Of a DNA stretch of 18,186 bases, positions 7,113 through 17,627 are shown one piece after another. Source of the stretch: Myxococcota bacterium (GTDB lineage: Bacteria; Myxococcota; Polyangia; GCA-2747355; JAKLHH01); contig JAKLHH010000024.1 of NCBI GenBank assembly GCA_022710245.1, positions 1-18,186 on the forward strand, in the 5' to 3' direction. Within the stretch, counting starts at the first letter, position 1. Each line of letters opens with the position of its first letter. The notes under the pieces were generated by a model, which was given only the letters and a program-made list of their open reading frames with translations, was not told the DNA's origin and searched no databases. A program made the translations under genes and the position numbers.

Positions 7113-10100
7113 TCGCCCGTCGCAGCGCCAGGTAATCATCGCTGAGCCAGTAGTGGAGCAGCTCGATGGCGACCGCGCTCCTGCGCACCTGCGCGGTCAG
7201 CGGCCCGGCCTCGGCGGGCCTGCCCAGCACCGGGTCGGTGCGCCGCAGGAAGGAGAACGCCGTCTCCAGATCGTTGACCACCCAGAGCCCGGCTCGCAGC
7301 GCGGTGTGCTGCATCGCGAGCGCCCACTCGCCCATGTCCGGCTCGCGCGCCGCCGCCAGCGCCCGGCACGCCTCCTCGAGCGCGCGCCTCCCTCGCCGGC
7401 TCAGGTTGCGCTGGATCTGGCGCGCCAGCACCGAGGTGGGCTCGTCGTCGTCATCGACGAGGTCGGCGATCGGATCGACGGCGAGGCAGGCCGCGCGGAC
7501 CAGGTCACCGAGCTCCGGTCCGCCGAGGCCATAGGCGACCCAGTTCCGGTTGCGCAGGGTGCTGAGGAGCTGCCCCATCCAGAAGCGGACCTCGATCGAC
7601 GAGTACGCGCCCATCACCCCCGCTCCGACGACCAGCGACGGCGGATCGGTGAGCAGCAGGTCCATCTCGCGCGAGCGGCTGGGCGAGATGAAGATCTCCA
7701 CCTCGCGATCCAGCCCGAGCACGGCGCCGACCTCTCGCACCAGGATCTTCAGGGGGTCCTCGGACCGCGGCGGGAGCCGGTCGGCCTTGCTGACGTGCCA
7801 GTCCGCCAGCTGTGGCGGCCGCAGCCGGTGCGCCACCTCGCCGAGCACGACCAGCACGCGCCTCGCGGCGGCGTTGTCCCCCGGGTGCAGCAGGTGCTTG
7901 TCGACCACCCCTGACTCGGCGGGGGTCTGCGGGTGGCGGATGCCCTTGGCGCGACGCTCGCGGTAGATCTGCTCGTCGGCCTCCTGGGCCTCGCCGAGGC
8001 AGACCAGCGCGGCCGCGGCCGCGTACGCCATCTCGTGGTTGCCCATCCGCGACCAGATCGCACGCATCTGGCGCAGGCTCTCGATGTTCAGCCCGTCGAT
8101 GCCCTGCACCTCGCGGTGCTCGAGGACCGCCTCCTCGAGCCCGCCCTGCTCGGCGAGGATGCCGGCGATCGCGAGGCGCGCGTCGAGGTTGGTCGGGTCG
8201 AGCTCCACCACCGCGCGGAACTGCTCGAGCGCCTCGGCGGTCCGCCCCAGGCGCCGCCTCAGGATCTCGCCGAGCTGGACCCGGTGGCGGATGCCGCGCA
8301 CCTCCTGATCCGCCGGGAGCGCGACGAGGTAGGAGCGCAGCGCGTCGCGGAGCGCCTCCCAGCTGCCCAGCTGGGCCGAGAGCCGCGCGAGCCGGCCGAG
8401 GATGGCCTCGTTGGTCGGGTCGATCGCGAGGGCGCGCTGGAGCTGCTCGGCGGCGAGCCGGGGATCGCCGAAGCCCTTGTCCTGGATCTCGGCGAGCGCG
8501 GCGTAGTGCTCGACGAGCTTGTGCGAGTCCGACTCGACCTCGATCAGGCGCGTGATGATGTCGGAGGCGTTCTCCCAGTCCTTGCCGCGGATGAACAGCT
8601 CGTAGAGCCGCGTGAGGGCCGCTCCGTCCTCGGGCGCGATGGCGAGGACGTTCTGATAGGACGAGATCGCCCGGCGCGTGTCGCCGAGCTTCTCGCTCCA
8701 GAGGTCGCCGAGGCGGAAGTGCGCCGAGCGCAGCACGTCGGGGTCATCGCTCACCGCCACGATGCGCGAGTAGGCCTCGACCGCCTCCTGCCACTGCTCC
8801 AGGCTGAGGTGGAGCTCGCCGAGCGTCAGCAGCGTGGCGAGGTGGTTCGGGTCCAGCTGCACGCTCCGCATCAGGGTCGCGATCGCCTCGACCGGCAGCT
8901 GCAGGTGCTCACGCTGGATCCAGGCCATGCGCGAGAGGAGCTCGATCTGGCCGTGGACCGCCGTGCCGGTGGCCGGGCGCGCGCCCGCCGCGGCGCCCTC
9001 CAGCCGGCGGCGCAGCGCCTCGACCAGCTCCGGCCAGGCCTCCCGCTTGACCAGGATCTGCTCGAGGCGCACCGCCGCCTCCTCGTGAAAGGGATCGAGC
9101 TCGAGGACGCGGGAGAGCGCGGTGACCGCGCGATCGAGGTCGCCGAAGCGCTCCTGGTGCAGGATCGCGGCGCGCATCAGGCTCTCGACGACGAAGGCGC
9201 GGTTGCTGCTGAGCCTGGCCGCTCGCTCGAGGCTCTCCGCGACCAGCTCCCACTGCCCGAGCCGCTCGCGGAGCCGGCGCAGCTCGACGGTGACGATCCA
9301 GTCCTCGCTGAGGCCGCTCGCCTCGCCGAGCGCCCAGCCCGCGCCCTCGGAGTCGCCGCTCGCCTCGCGCGCCTCGGCGAGCTGCAGCAGCAGCGCCGCC
9401 TTGGTCTCCGGCTCGTCCTCGAGGTGCACGTGCGCCTCGCAGACCCGCGCGCGGCTCCGCTGATCCCCCGGCTCGACGTAGAGCCGCTCGAGCCCCTCCA
9501 GGGCGGGCAGCTCCTCGGGGGCCTGCTGCACGATCAGCTCGAAGATGCGAGCGTTGTCCCGCTCGCTCCCGTGCGCCTCGATGACGCTCGCCGCCTCGTA
9601 GAGGTAGGCGATCGCCTCGGGGACGTCCTTGGCCCGCGCCGCGAGCCGCTCGTAGACCCCCGCCAGCCGCTGGTGTCCGCCGGTCTGGCGATAGAGCCGG
9701 CTGAGGGCCTCGAGCGCCTCCAGGTCGTCCTCGCCGAGCGCGAGCGCCTGCTCGTAGCAGTCGATGGCGCGGGCCGGGTTGCTCAGGCGCTCGTCCCAGA
9801 CGCGCCCCAGCTGCTTGAGCAGGAAGACGCTGGTGCTCTCGTCGGTGGTCGCCGTCAGCGCGCGCGAGTAGAGCTCGACGACCTCGCGCCAGCGCTCCTC
9901 GGCGGTGAAGATGCGCAGGAGCGCGCTCCGCGCCAGCTCGTGGGCCGGGAAGACCTCCAGCGCCTGCCGGTAGTGCTGGACCGCGGCCGCGCGCTGGCCG
10001 AGCTGGCTCTCGCAGATCTCGCCGATGCTGTGGAACGCGGTGGCCTTCTGCTCGGGGAGCGAGAGCACCTCCGCCTGGCGTCGCATCACCGCGAGGAGCT

Positions 10101-12237
10101 GCTCCCACTCCTGGCGCCGGCGGTGCAGCCCGGCGAGCGCCTCGAGCGCCGGCAGGAAGGTGGGGGTCGTCTCCAGCGCCCGGTTGTAGGCGGCCAGCGC
10201 GGCCGCCTCGTCGCCGAGGCGGTCGAGGTGGATCTCGCCGATCTTGAAGAGCAGCGCCGCCCTGCGCTCCGCCTGCACCCCCCGCTGCTCGACCTCGGCC
10301 TGGTAGAGCGCCAGCACCTCCTGCCAGCGCCCGTCGCGGTGGTAGATGCGGCCCAGGGAGTTGAGGCTCGGCCAGTGCGTGGGCGCGCTCTTCAGGATCT
10401 CCCGGTAGCGCTGCTCCGCGTCCTCCAGGCGACGCAGGCGCGTCTCGCACAGCTCCGCGGCGCGGTGCATCAGCGAGACCTTGAGCGCGGGGTCGGCGGT
10501 ATGCGCGATCTCGCGGTCGAGCGCGGCGAGGTGCTCGTCGTGCCGGTCCGCGGCGGCGAAGAGCCGCTGCAGCGCCCGGACCGGCGCGAGCTGGCCGGGC
10601 AGGAGCTCGGCGGCGCGCCGGTAGTGACCGATGGCGCGCTCGCTCTCCTTCAGCCGCTCCTCGCAGAGCCGGCCGAGCTCCTCGTGCTGCAGCGCGGCCT
10701 CGGGGGCCTCCTCCTCGCGTCCCTGCGGGACCCTCGGGGAGGAGGCAGCAGGCCCCTGCAGCCACTCGAGCTGCCCCTCGAGGAGCTCGACCAGCGCCGG
10801 CCACTCACCGGTGGCGGCGAGGAGGCGCTGCAGCGCACGCTCCGAGGGGAGGTAGCGCGGCTGGCTGCTGAGGGCGCGGCGGTGGAACTCGATCGCCTTC
10901 GCCGGGTCGCGGAGCTGGACCTCGCAGAGCTCCGCGAGCGCCGCGAAGCGCACCGCGCGCGCCTCCACCTCGACCACCGCCTCGGCCTCGACGGCGTTCA
11001 TCGCGATCAGCTCGGCCCAGAGGCCCCGGCGCTGGTACAGCTTGCCGAGCGACTGCAGCGCGGGGACGTAGGTGGCGTCGAGCGAGACGGCGCGGCGGTA
11101 GTGGATGATCGCCTCGTCCTCACGGCCGAGGCGGTCCTCGAGCACCTGCCCGAGCCGGTAGTGCGTCAGCACTCGCTCCCAGGTGTCGCGGAGGACCTCC
11201 AGCATCTGCTGGTAGACCTCGGCGAGCTCGGCGTGACGCCCCGCGAACTGCAGGAGGTCCGCCATCTCCTTCAGCGTCGTGGTGTCGTCGGGCGCGATCT
11301 TGCGCACGCGGCCGAAGATCTCCAGCGCGCGCTCGGTCTGGCCGAGTCGATCGCGGCAGAGCCGGGCGGCGGCCAGGTAGGCCTGCACGCGCTGGCGCTC
11401 CTCCTCGGCGAGGTCACCCTCGGTGAGGAAGACGTCGATCAGCTCGCCCCAGCGGCCATGCTGGGCGGTGAGCCGCTTGAGCGGTCCCCGCGCGCCCGCG
11501 AGGGTGGGGTCCTCGACGAAGGCGGCGGCGTAGGTGGCGATCGCGGCCTCGACGTCCCCGAGGTTCTCCTCGAGGATGCGCGCCATCTCGGCCAGCATCA
11601 GCCCCCGGTAGCGCCGGTCCTTGGTGGCGGCCGCCGTGCGCCGGCAGACGTCGAGGAGACCGGCGGCGTCCTTCTTGCGCCGGAGGAGCCGGCGCAGCCT
11701 GTAGAGCGCCGGCCGGTTCGCCGGGTCGAGCTTGAGCGCCGCCGCGTAGAGCTCGCGGCCCCGGTCGCTGGAGAGCAGCCGCTCCTCGAAGACCCGCCCC
11801 TTCTGCAGGAGCAGCGCGGCCCGCCGGGTCGGGCTCGCCACCGCGCCGAGCTCCTCGTCGAGGAGCTTCAGCACCATGGTCCAGTTCTGCTTCGCCCAGA
11901 AGAGCCGCCGCGCGGAGCGGATCGCGGCGAGGAAGCCTGGCGCCAGCCGGCACGCCTCGAGGTAGTGCGAGGCGGCGCGCCGCGCGTCGCCCAGGCGGTG
12001 CTCGATGAGCAGCCCCAGCGTGTGATGGATCCGGGAGCGCCGGCGGTCGTCGTCGCCGCTCGCCTCCAGCTCTCGCATCGCCGCGAGGATGAGCTGCCTT
12101 GTCTCCTGGACTCGGTCCTGGGGCGGCGATAGGATCGTCCCTATCGCCTGCTCGTCGTCGGTCCTGGTGGGCAGGGTGAACTCGGTTGTCTGGATCTCCT
12201 CGACCGAGCTCGGCATGCGACGGGGATCGTCAGGCAT
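7105..12237 (-). CDS. Giant tetratricopeptide-repeat protein
   Basis: This 1710-residue protein starts at ATG 12237. The frame stays open 170 codons farther upstream, but that part is antisense to the substrate-binding gene and looks like shadow sequence. A second ATG at 12216 is possible; neither has a good Shine-Dalgarno. Residues about 65-1420 are TPR-type helical hairpins, with many copies of patterns such as AIEFHRRAL, AIGHYRRAAELLP, AIDCYEQALALGED and EALEQFRAVVELDPTN. Variants with W at the start of helix A (GRWQEVLALY, EEWEQLLAVM) alternate with these. Residues about 1440-1710 form a separate non-TPR domain (VDKHLLHPGDNAAARRVLVV, SPSLVVGAG-like PPSLVVGAGVMGAYSSIEVR, ending WLSDDYLALRRATT). 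No signal peptide or membrane span is seen, so it is probably a cytoplasmic scaffold. TPRs bind protein partners; the partner is unknown. It diverges from the kinase operon over a 60-bp gap. Confidence 0.92.
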   Translation of the reverse strand: MPDDPRRMPSSVEEIQTTEFTLPTRTDDEQAIGTILSPPQDRVQETRQLILAAMRELEASGDDDRRRSRIHHTLGLLIEHRLGDARRAASHYLEACRLAPGFLAAIRSARRLFWAKQNWTMVLKLLDEELGAVASPTRRAALLLQKGRVFEERLLSSDRGRELYAAALKLDPANRPALYRLRRLLRRKKDAAGLLDVCRRTAAATKDRRYRGLMLAEMARILEENLGDVEAAIATYAAAFVEDPTLAGARGPLKRLTAQHGRWGELIDVFLTEGDLAEEERQRVQAYLAAARLCRDRLGQTERALEIFGRVRKIAPDDTTTLKEMADLLQFAGRHAELAEVYQQMLEVLRDTWERVLTHYRLGQVLEDRLGREDEAIIHYRRAVSLDATYVPALQSLGKLYQRRGLWAELIAMNAVEAEAVVEVEARAVRFAALAELCEVQLRDPAKAIEFHRRALSSQPRYLPSERALQRLLAATGEWPALVELLEGQLEWLQGPAASSPRVPQGREEEAPEAALQHEELGRLCEERLKESERAIGHYRRAAELLPGQLAPVRALQRLFAAADRHDEHLAALDREIAHTADPALKVSLMHRAAELCETRLRRLEDAEQRYREILKSAPTHWPSLNSLGRIYHRDGRWQEVLALYQAEVEQRGVQAERRAALLFKIGEIHLDRLGDEAAALAAYNRALETTPTFLPALEALAGLHRRRQEWEQLLAVMRRQAEVLSLPEQKATAFHSIGEICESQLGQRAAAVQHYRQALEVFPAHELARSALLRIFTAEERWREVVELYSRALTATTDESTSVFLLKQLGRVWDERLSNPARAIDCYEQALALGEDDLEALEALSRLYRQTGGHQRLAGVYERLAARAKDVPEAIAYLYEAASVIEAHGSERDNARIFELIVQQAPEELPALEGLERLYVEPGDQRSRARVCEAHVHLEDEPETKAALLLQLAEAREASGDSEGAGWALGEASGLSEDWIVTVELRRLRERLGQWELVAESLERAARLSSNRAFVVESLMRAAILHQERFGDLDRAVTALSRVLELDPFHEEAAVRLEQILVKREAWPELVEALRRRLEGAAAGARPATGTAVHGQIELLSRMAWIQREHLQLPVEAIATLMRSVQLDPNHLATLLTLGELHLSLEQWQEAVEAYSRIVAVSDDPDVLRSAHFRLGDLWSEKLGDTRRAISSYQNVLAIAPEDGAALTRLYELFIRGKDWENASDIITRLIEVESDSHKLVEHYAALAEIQDKGFGDPRLAAEQLQRALAIDPTNEAILGRLARLSAQLGSWEALRDALRSYLVALPADQEVRGIRHRVQLGEILRRRLGRTAEALEQFRAVVELDPTNLDARLAIAGILAEQGGLEEAVLEHREVQGIDGLNIESLRQMRAIWSRMGNHEMAYAAAAALVCLGEAQEADEQIYRERRAKGIRHPQTPAESGVVDKHLLHPGDNAAARRVLVVLGEVAHRLRPPQLADWHVSKADRLPPRSEDPLKILVREVGAVLGLDREVEIFISPSRSREMDLLLTDPPSLVVGAGVMGAYSSIEVRFWMGQLLSTLRNRNWVAYGLGGPELGDLVRAACLAVDPIADLVDDDDEPTSVLARQIQRNLSRRGRRALEEACRALAAAREPDMGEWALAMQHTALRAGLWVVNDLETAFSFLRRTDPVLGRPAEAGPLTAQVRRSAVAIELLHYWLSDDYLALRRATT

Positions 12238-12250
12238 CGAAGGTGTCAGG

Positions 12251-12270
12251 GAAGTACTAGTTCGAAGTAC
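12251..12270. promoter_or_regulatory. Candidate operator in the divergent TPR/kinase-operon region
   Basis: The heptamer GAAGTAC is directly repeated at 12251-12257 and 12264-12270, 13 bases apart. The same stretch holds an inverted repeat GTACT (12254-12258) / AGTAC (12266-12270) and a central TTCGAA palindrome. It is markedly AT-richer than its surroundings and occupies a third of the 60-bp gap shared by two divergent genes, so a shared regulator is plausible. There is no direct evidence of binding. Confidence 0.35.
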
Positions 12271-12297
12271 CACAGAATGACTGGCCGATAAAGCTCT

Positions 12298-13196
12298 ATG
12301 ATTCGCACCCTCCTCAGCCTGACGCTGCTCGGTGGGCTCCTGGCGCCTGCCCCGGCGGCCGCGGACGCCCCCGGGGTCAAGCCGGCGGCGCACCACTTCC
12401 CGAGGGTGGCGGTGCTGCGCCAGGCTGGCCTGGCCAGCTACGAGCAGGTCGCCGAGGAGTTTCGCAGCCGGGTGAGGGCGGCGGTGCGGGTGATCTCCGC
12501 GTCGCAGGGCCAGCGGGCCGCGCTGCTCGGCTGGATCCGCAGCTACCACCCGGACCTGGTGCTGACCATCGGCCAGTCCGCGCACGACCTCCTGCGCGGC
12601 AGCCGGATCGGCCCCACCGTGGCGGCGCTCGTCTATCACCGCCTGTCCCAGGACGAGGCGGTGGTCCCCGTCGAGATCTCGCCGGCCGCGGTGGTGGAGG
12701 CCTTTCGCCTCGCCCGCCCGGCGACGCGCCGGCTCGGGGTGCTGCATGGGCCGGAGACCGGCGCCCTGGCCCTCGCCGCCGCGCGCGCGATGGCGCCGCT
12801 CGGTGTCGTGCTGCGCGTCGAGGCGGCGCGCACGCCGGGGGACGCCATCTCACGCCTGCGCCAGATGCGCGACCTCGACGGCCTCTGGCTGATGACGGAC
12901 CTGGAGATCCTGACGCCGCAGGTCTTCCAGTACGCGCTCGTGCTCCAGTTCCGGCGCGGCATCCCGGTCCTCGGGGCCACGCGCCGTCACGCCGCGCAGG
13001 GGGCGCTCTTCGCCCTCGATCATGATCCGCACGAGGTCGGCCGCCAGGCGGCGGCGCTGACCAACCAGCTCCTCGCGGGGACGCGCCCTGCCCCGCTCGC
13101 GCAGCTCCCCGCCGAGCTGACCGTCAACCTCGCCACCGCGCAGCGGCTGCGGATCGCCTCGACCGCGCTCCGTCGCCGCGCGGTCCTGGTGTTCCA

Positions 13197-13200
<4 letters not shown>
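12298..13200 (+). CDS. Secreted substrate-binding-like protein (ABC_sub_bind/TrpX type)
   Basis: This 300-residue protein starts at ATG 12298 with a Sec signal peptide (MIRTLLSLTLLGGLLAPAPA, cleavage probably after residues AAA near 22); no lipobox cysteine is seen. The mature part resembles the ABC_sub_bind (PF04392) family: HPDLVLTIGQSAHDLL (83-98), a middle domain with TRRLGVLHGPETGALAL, and a C-terminal LTVNLATAQRLRI like the family's N-x-x-T-A-x-x-L-G-I segment. Length fits the family. No permease or ATPase gene is adjacent; instead its stop overlaps the kinase start by four bases (GTGA), so it is most likely the periplasmic ligand-sensing partner of that kinase, by inference. No Shine-Dalgarno precedes the ATG; a GATAAA at 12287-12292 could be a -10 box. 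The ligand cannot be read from sequence. Confidence 0.88.
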
Positions 13201-15369
<2,169 letters not shown>

Positions 15370-15386
<17 letters not shown>

Positions 15387-15825
15387 GCAGCCCGAGCTCA
15401 AGCAGGGCTGCGGCAAGACCATCCTCCTCGTCGAGGACAACCTCCACAACCGCCGCATCTTCGCCGGCATCCTCACGCACTACGGCTACACCGTGCGCGA
15501 GGCGGTGAACGGCGCCGAGGCCGTGGAGATGGCGCGAAGCGTCACGCCCGATCTGATCCTGATGGACCTCTCGCTGCCGGTCCTCGACGGGTGGGAGGCG
15601 ACCCGCCGCATCAAGGCCGATCCAGAGCTGCGCAGCATCCCGATCATCGCCCTCACGGCGCACGCCATGTCGGGTGACGACGCCCGCGCGCTGGAGGCCG
15701 GGTGCGACGCCTACCTGAGCAAGCCGATCTCGCCCAAGAAGGTGGTGGCCGCGGTGCAAGCTCGGCTCGAGCCCACCTCGAGCTCGCCGCCCGCCGCCGG
15801 CCCCGCCGAGCCACCGAAGGAGTGA
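15370..15825 (+). CDS. Single-domain response regulator (CheY/DivK type)
   Basis: The 151-residue protein starts at ATG 15370, overlapping the kinase gene by 17 bp, with its own Shine-Dalgarno. Residues about 16-134 are one complete receiver: acidic pair Glu22-Asp23 (ILLVEDN), phosphoacceptor Asp66 (LILMDLSLPVLDG), Thr96 (IIALTAHAM) and Lys118 (AYLSKPI). There is no DNA-binding or enzymatic output domain; a Pro/Ser-rich tail of about 17 residues ends the protein. The receiver sequence is of the type often found as DivK-like or hybrid-kinase receivers. It is the obvious partner of the adjoining kinase; output would be through protein contact or phosphorelay, with the target not visible here. 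Confidence 0.96.
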
Positions 15826-15942
15826 CGCTGCCCCGTCGGTGCAGCGCCGCTCCAAGGGCTTGAGCTGCGAGGCGTTGCGGGACCTGCGCGCGCCACTCTC
15901 GGCCCTGGGAAAGCAAAATTCCCTCTTTACAGAACGCCGGCC

Positions 15943-15971
15943 TTGACCTAACATCGCGGAGTAAATAGATT
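15943..15971 (+). promoter_or_regulatory. Sigma70-like promoter of the cyclase gene
   Basis: TTGACC (15943-15948) is followed after 17 bases by TAGATT (15966-15971); the surrounding 60 bases are unusually AT-rich for this genome. The predicted start near 15978 gives a leader of about 16 bases without a clear Shine-Dalgarno. The cyclase can thus be expressed apart from the kinase operon, whose last gene ends 168 bp upstream. Confidence 0.5.
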
Positions 15972-15993
15972 TCCGGCCCGGCGACGGCACCGA

Positions 15994-17607
15994 ATGGCTA
16001 AGCTCGTACTAGTATCGGCTGAGGACGTCCAGGAGTTCGAGCTGGGTCCTCACAACACCCTCGGGCGCCACCCCGACAACTCGATCCAGATCCTGGATCG
16101 CATCATCTCCAAGGAGCACGCGGAGGTGGTGATCACCCCCGACGGGCGCTACCTGCTGCGCGACCTGGGGAGCCTCAACGGGACCTACGTCGGCGCCAAG
16201 CGCGTGCAGCAGCACGTGCTGCGCGAGGGCGACGAGGTCACCGTCGGCTCCACCCGCCTCGTCTACCGCGAGGGCGCGCCGCAGGCGGGGATGAACCGGG
16301 TCACCATCGCGCCGGGGATGATGGAGAGCCACATCCGGCAGCGGATCGCCGCCGAGCCGGACACGGAGTTCCGCCCGGAGAAGGAGCTCTTCGACGACCA
16401 GCTCCTGCGCCGCGACTACGAGCGGCTGCGCATCGCGCACGAGCTGGCGCGGGCGATCTCCAACGAGTTCGACCTCGACAAGCTGCTGCAGAAGATCCTC
16501 GACAAGGCCTTCGAGCTGCTCCCCGCCGACCGCGGCGTGATCATGCTGATGGACGAGCAGGGGCAGCCGGTGCCGCGTGTCGCCAAGCAGAAGAAGGGCG
16601 CGCCGCCGAACGAGGAGATCATCCTCTCCAACAGCATCATCAACGAGGTGATCCGGGAGAAGCAGGCGGTGCTCTCCTCGGACGCGACCATCGACAGCCG
16701 CTTCTCGGGCGCCCACAGCATCATCATGCAGGGCATCCGCTCGACCATGTGCGTGCCGCTGCTCCACGGCGGCGATCTGCTCGGCATCATGAACCTCGAC
16801 TCGCAGATCGCCACCAACGCCTTCTCCGAGAAGGACCTGCGCATCTTCACCGGCATCGCCAACCAGGCCGCGATCGCCATCCAGAACGCGCGGCTGGCCC
16901 ACAAGATCGAGTTCGAGGCGCGCACGCGCGCCCAGTTCCAGCGCTTCTTCTCGCCGGGCATGGTGCAGCAGGTCGTCGAGGGCAAGCTGAAGCTCGACGG
17001 CGTCGGCGAGGCGCGCGAGGTGACCGTCCTCTTCGCGGACATCCGCGGCTTCACCGCGATGACCGAGAAGGCGGACGCGCACCAGATCGTCGAGCTGCTC
17101 AACGACTACTTCGAGGTGATGGTCGAGGTGCTCTTCCGCTACGACGGCACCCTCGACAAGTACGTCGGCGACGAGATCATGGCGCTCTTCGGGGTGCCGG
17201 TCTCGCGCGACGACGCGACCGAGCTGGCCGTCGAGTGCGCGCTGGAGATGCAGACCGCCCTCACCGAGTTCAACCGGACGCGGACCGCGGAGAACCAGGC
17301 GCCGCTCTCGGTCGGCATCGGCATCAACACCGGGACGTGCGTCTACGGCGCCATCGGCTCCAGCAAGACCCTGCAGTACACGGTGATCGGCGACACGGTG
17401 AACACCGCCTCGCGCCTCTGCTCGCTCGCGAAGCCGGGCGAGATCATCTGCAGTGAGAACACCATCGCCAAGGTGCAGGGCAAGGTCCGCGCGGTGGAGC
17501 TCCCCAAGGTGCGCGTGAAGGGCAAGCACGACGAGCTGACGGTTTACCGGCTCGTCGGCAGCCGCAACGCGAACTTCAACCCGAAGGACGTCACGCACCC
17601 GATGTAG
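15994..17607 (+). CDS. FHA-GAF-class III adenylate cyclase
   Basis: This 537-residue protein starts at ATG 15994. Residues about 1-95 form an FHA domain with the binding residues in place: GR (24-25), Ser39 and His42 (ISKEHAEV), and LNGTYV (61-66). A linker leads to a GAF domain (about 150-305, ending GIANQAAIAIQNARL). Residues about 338-520 are a class III cyclase catalytic domain: metal-binding Asp349 (LFADIRGFT) and Asp393 (LDKYVGDEIMALFG), base-selecting Lys389 and Thr463 (QYTVIGD), and transition-state Asn470 and Arg474 (VNTASRL). Lys with Thr is the class IIIb adenylate cyclase pattern, so ATP to cAMP is expected. No membrane span is seen. FHA domains bind phosphothreonine proteins, so regulation by a Ser/Thr kinase is likely from family knowledge; no such kinase is in the window. 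A cAMP-receptor partner is likewise not seen. Confidence 0.96.
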   Translation: MAKLVLVSAEDVQEFELGPHNTLGRHPDNSIQILDRIISKEHAEVVITPDGRYLLRDLGSLNGTYVGAKRVQQHVLREGDEVTVGSTRLVYREGAPQAGMNRVTIAPGMMESHIRQRIAAEPDTEFRPEKELFDDQLLRRDYERLRIAHELARAISNEFDLDKLLQKILDKAFELLPADRGVIMLMDEQGQPVPRVAKQKKGAPPNEEIILSNSIINEVIREKQAVLSSDATIDSRFSGAHSIIMQGIRSTMCVPLLHGGDLLGIMNLDSQIATNAFSEKDLRIFTGIANQAAIAIQNARLAHKIEFEARTRAQFQRFFSPGMVQQVVEGKLKLDGVGEAREVTVLFADIRGFTAMTEKADAHQIVELLNDYFEVMVEVLFRYDGTLDKYVGDEIMALFGVPVSRDDATELAVECALEMQTALTEFNRTRTAENQAPLSVGIGINTGTCVYGAIGSSKTLQYTVIGDTVNTASRLCSLAKPGEIICSENTIAKVQGKVRAVELPKVRVKGKHDELTVYRLVGSRNANFNPKDVTHPM

Positions 17608-17627
17608 CGCGGGGGTGGGGACTCTGG

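Noticed and set aside
7933..12132. 1399-codon plus-strand open frame across the TPR gene
   Set aside because: The minus strand gives clear TPR motifs; the plus frame is low-complexity Leu/Ala/Arg/Glu sequence, open because of GC-biased third positions.
12238..12747. 170-codon N-terminal extension of the TPR protein
   Set aside because: It is antisense to the signal peptide and first domain of the substrate-binding protein and has no TPR or other motif; ATG 12237 is the better start.
15826..15846. Hairpin CGCTGC/GCAGCG directly after the response-regulator stop
   Set aside because: The six-base stem with a nine-base loop has no following T run and could arise by chance in GC-rich DNA; too weak to call a terminator.
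16009..17627. Extension of the right-edge minus-strand frame through the cyclase gene
   Set aside because: Composition changes to antisense-type sequence after about 17716, and the cyclase on the plus strand is complete. A one-base shift gives a sensible stop at 17628.
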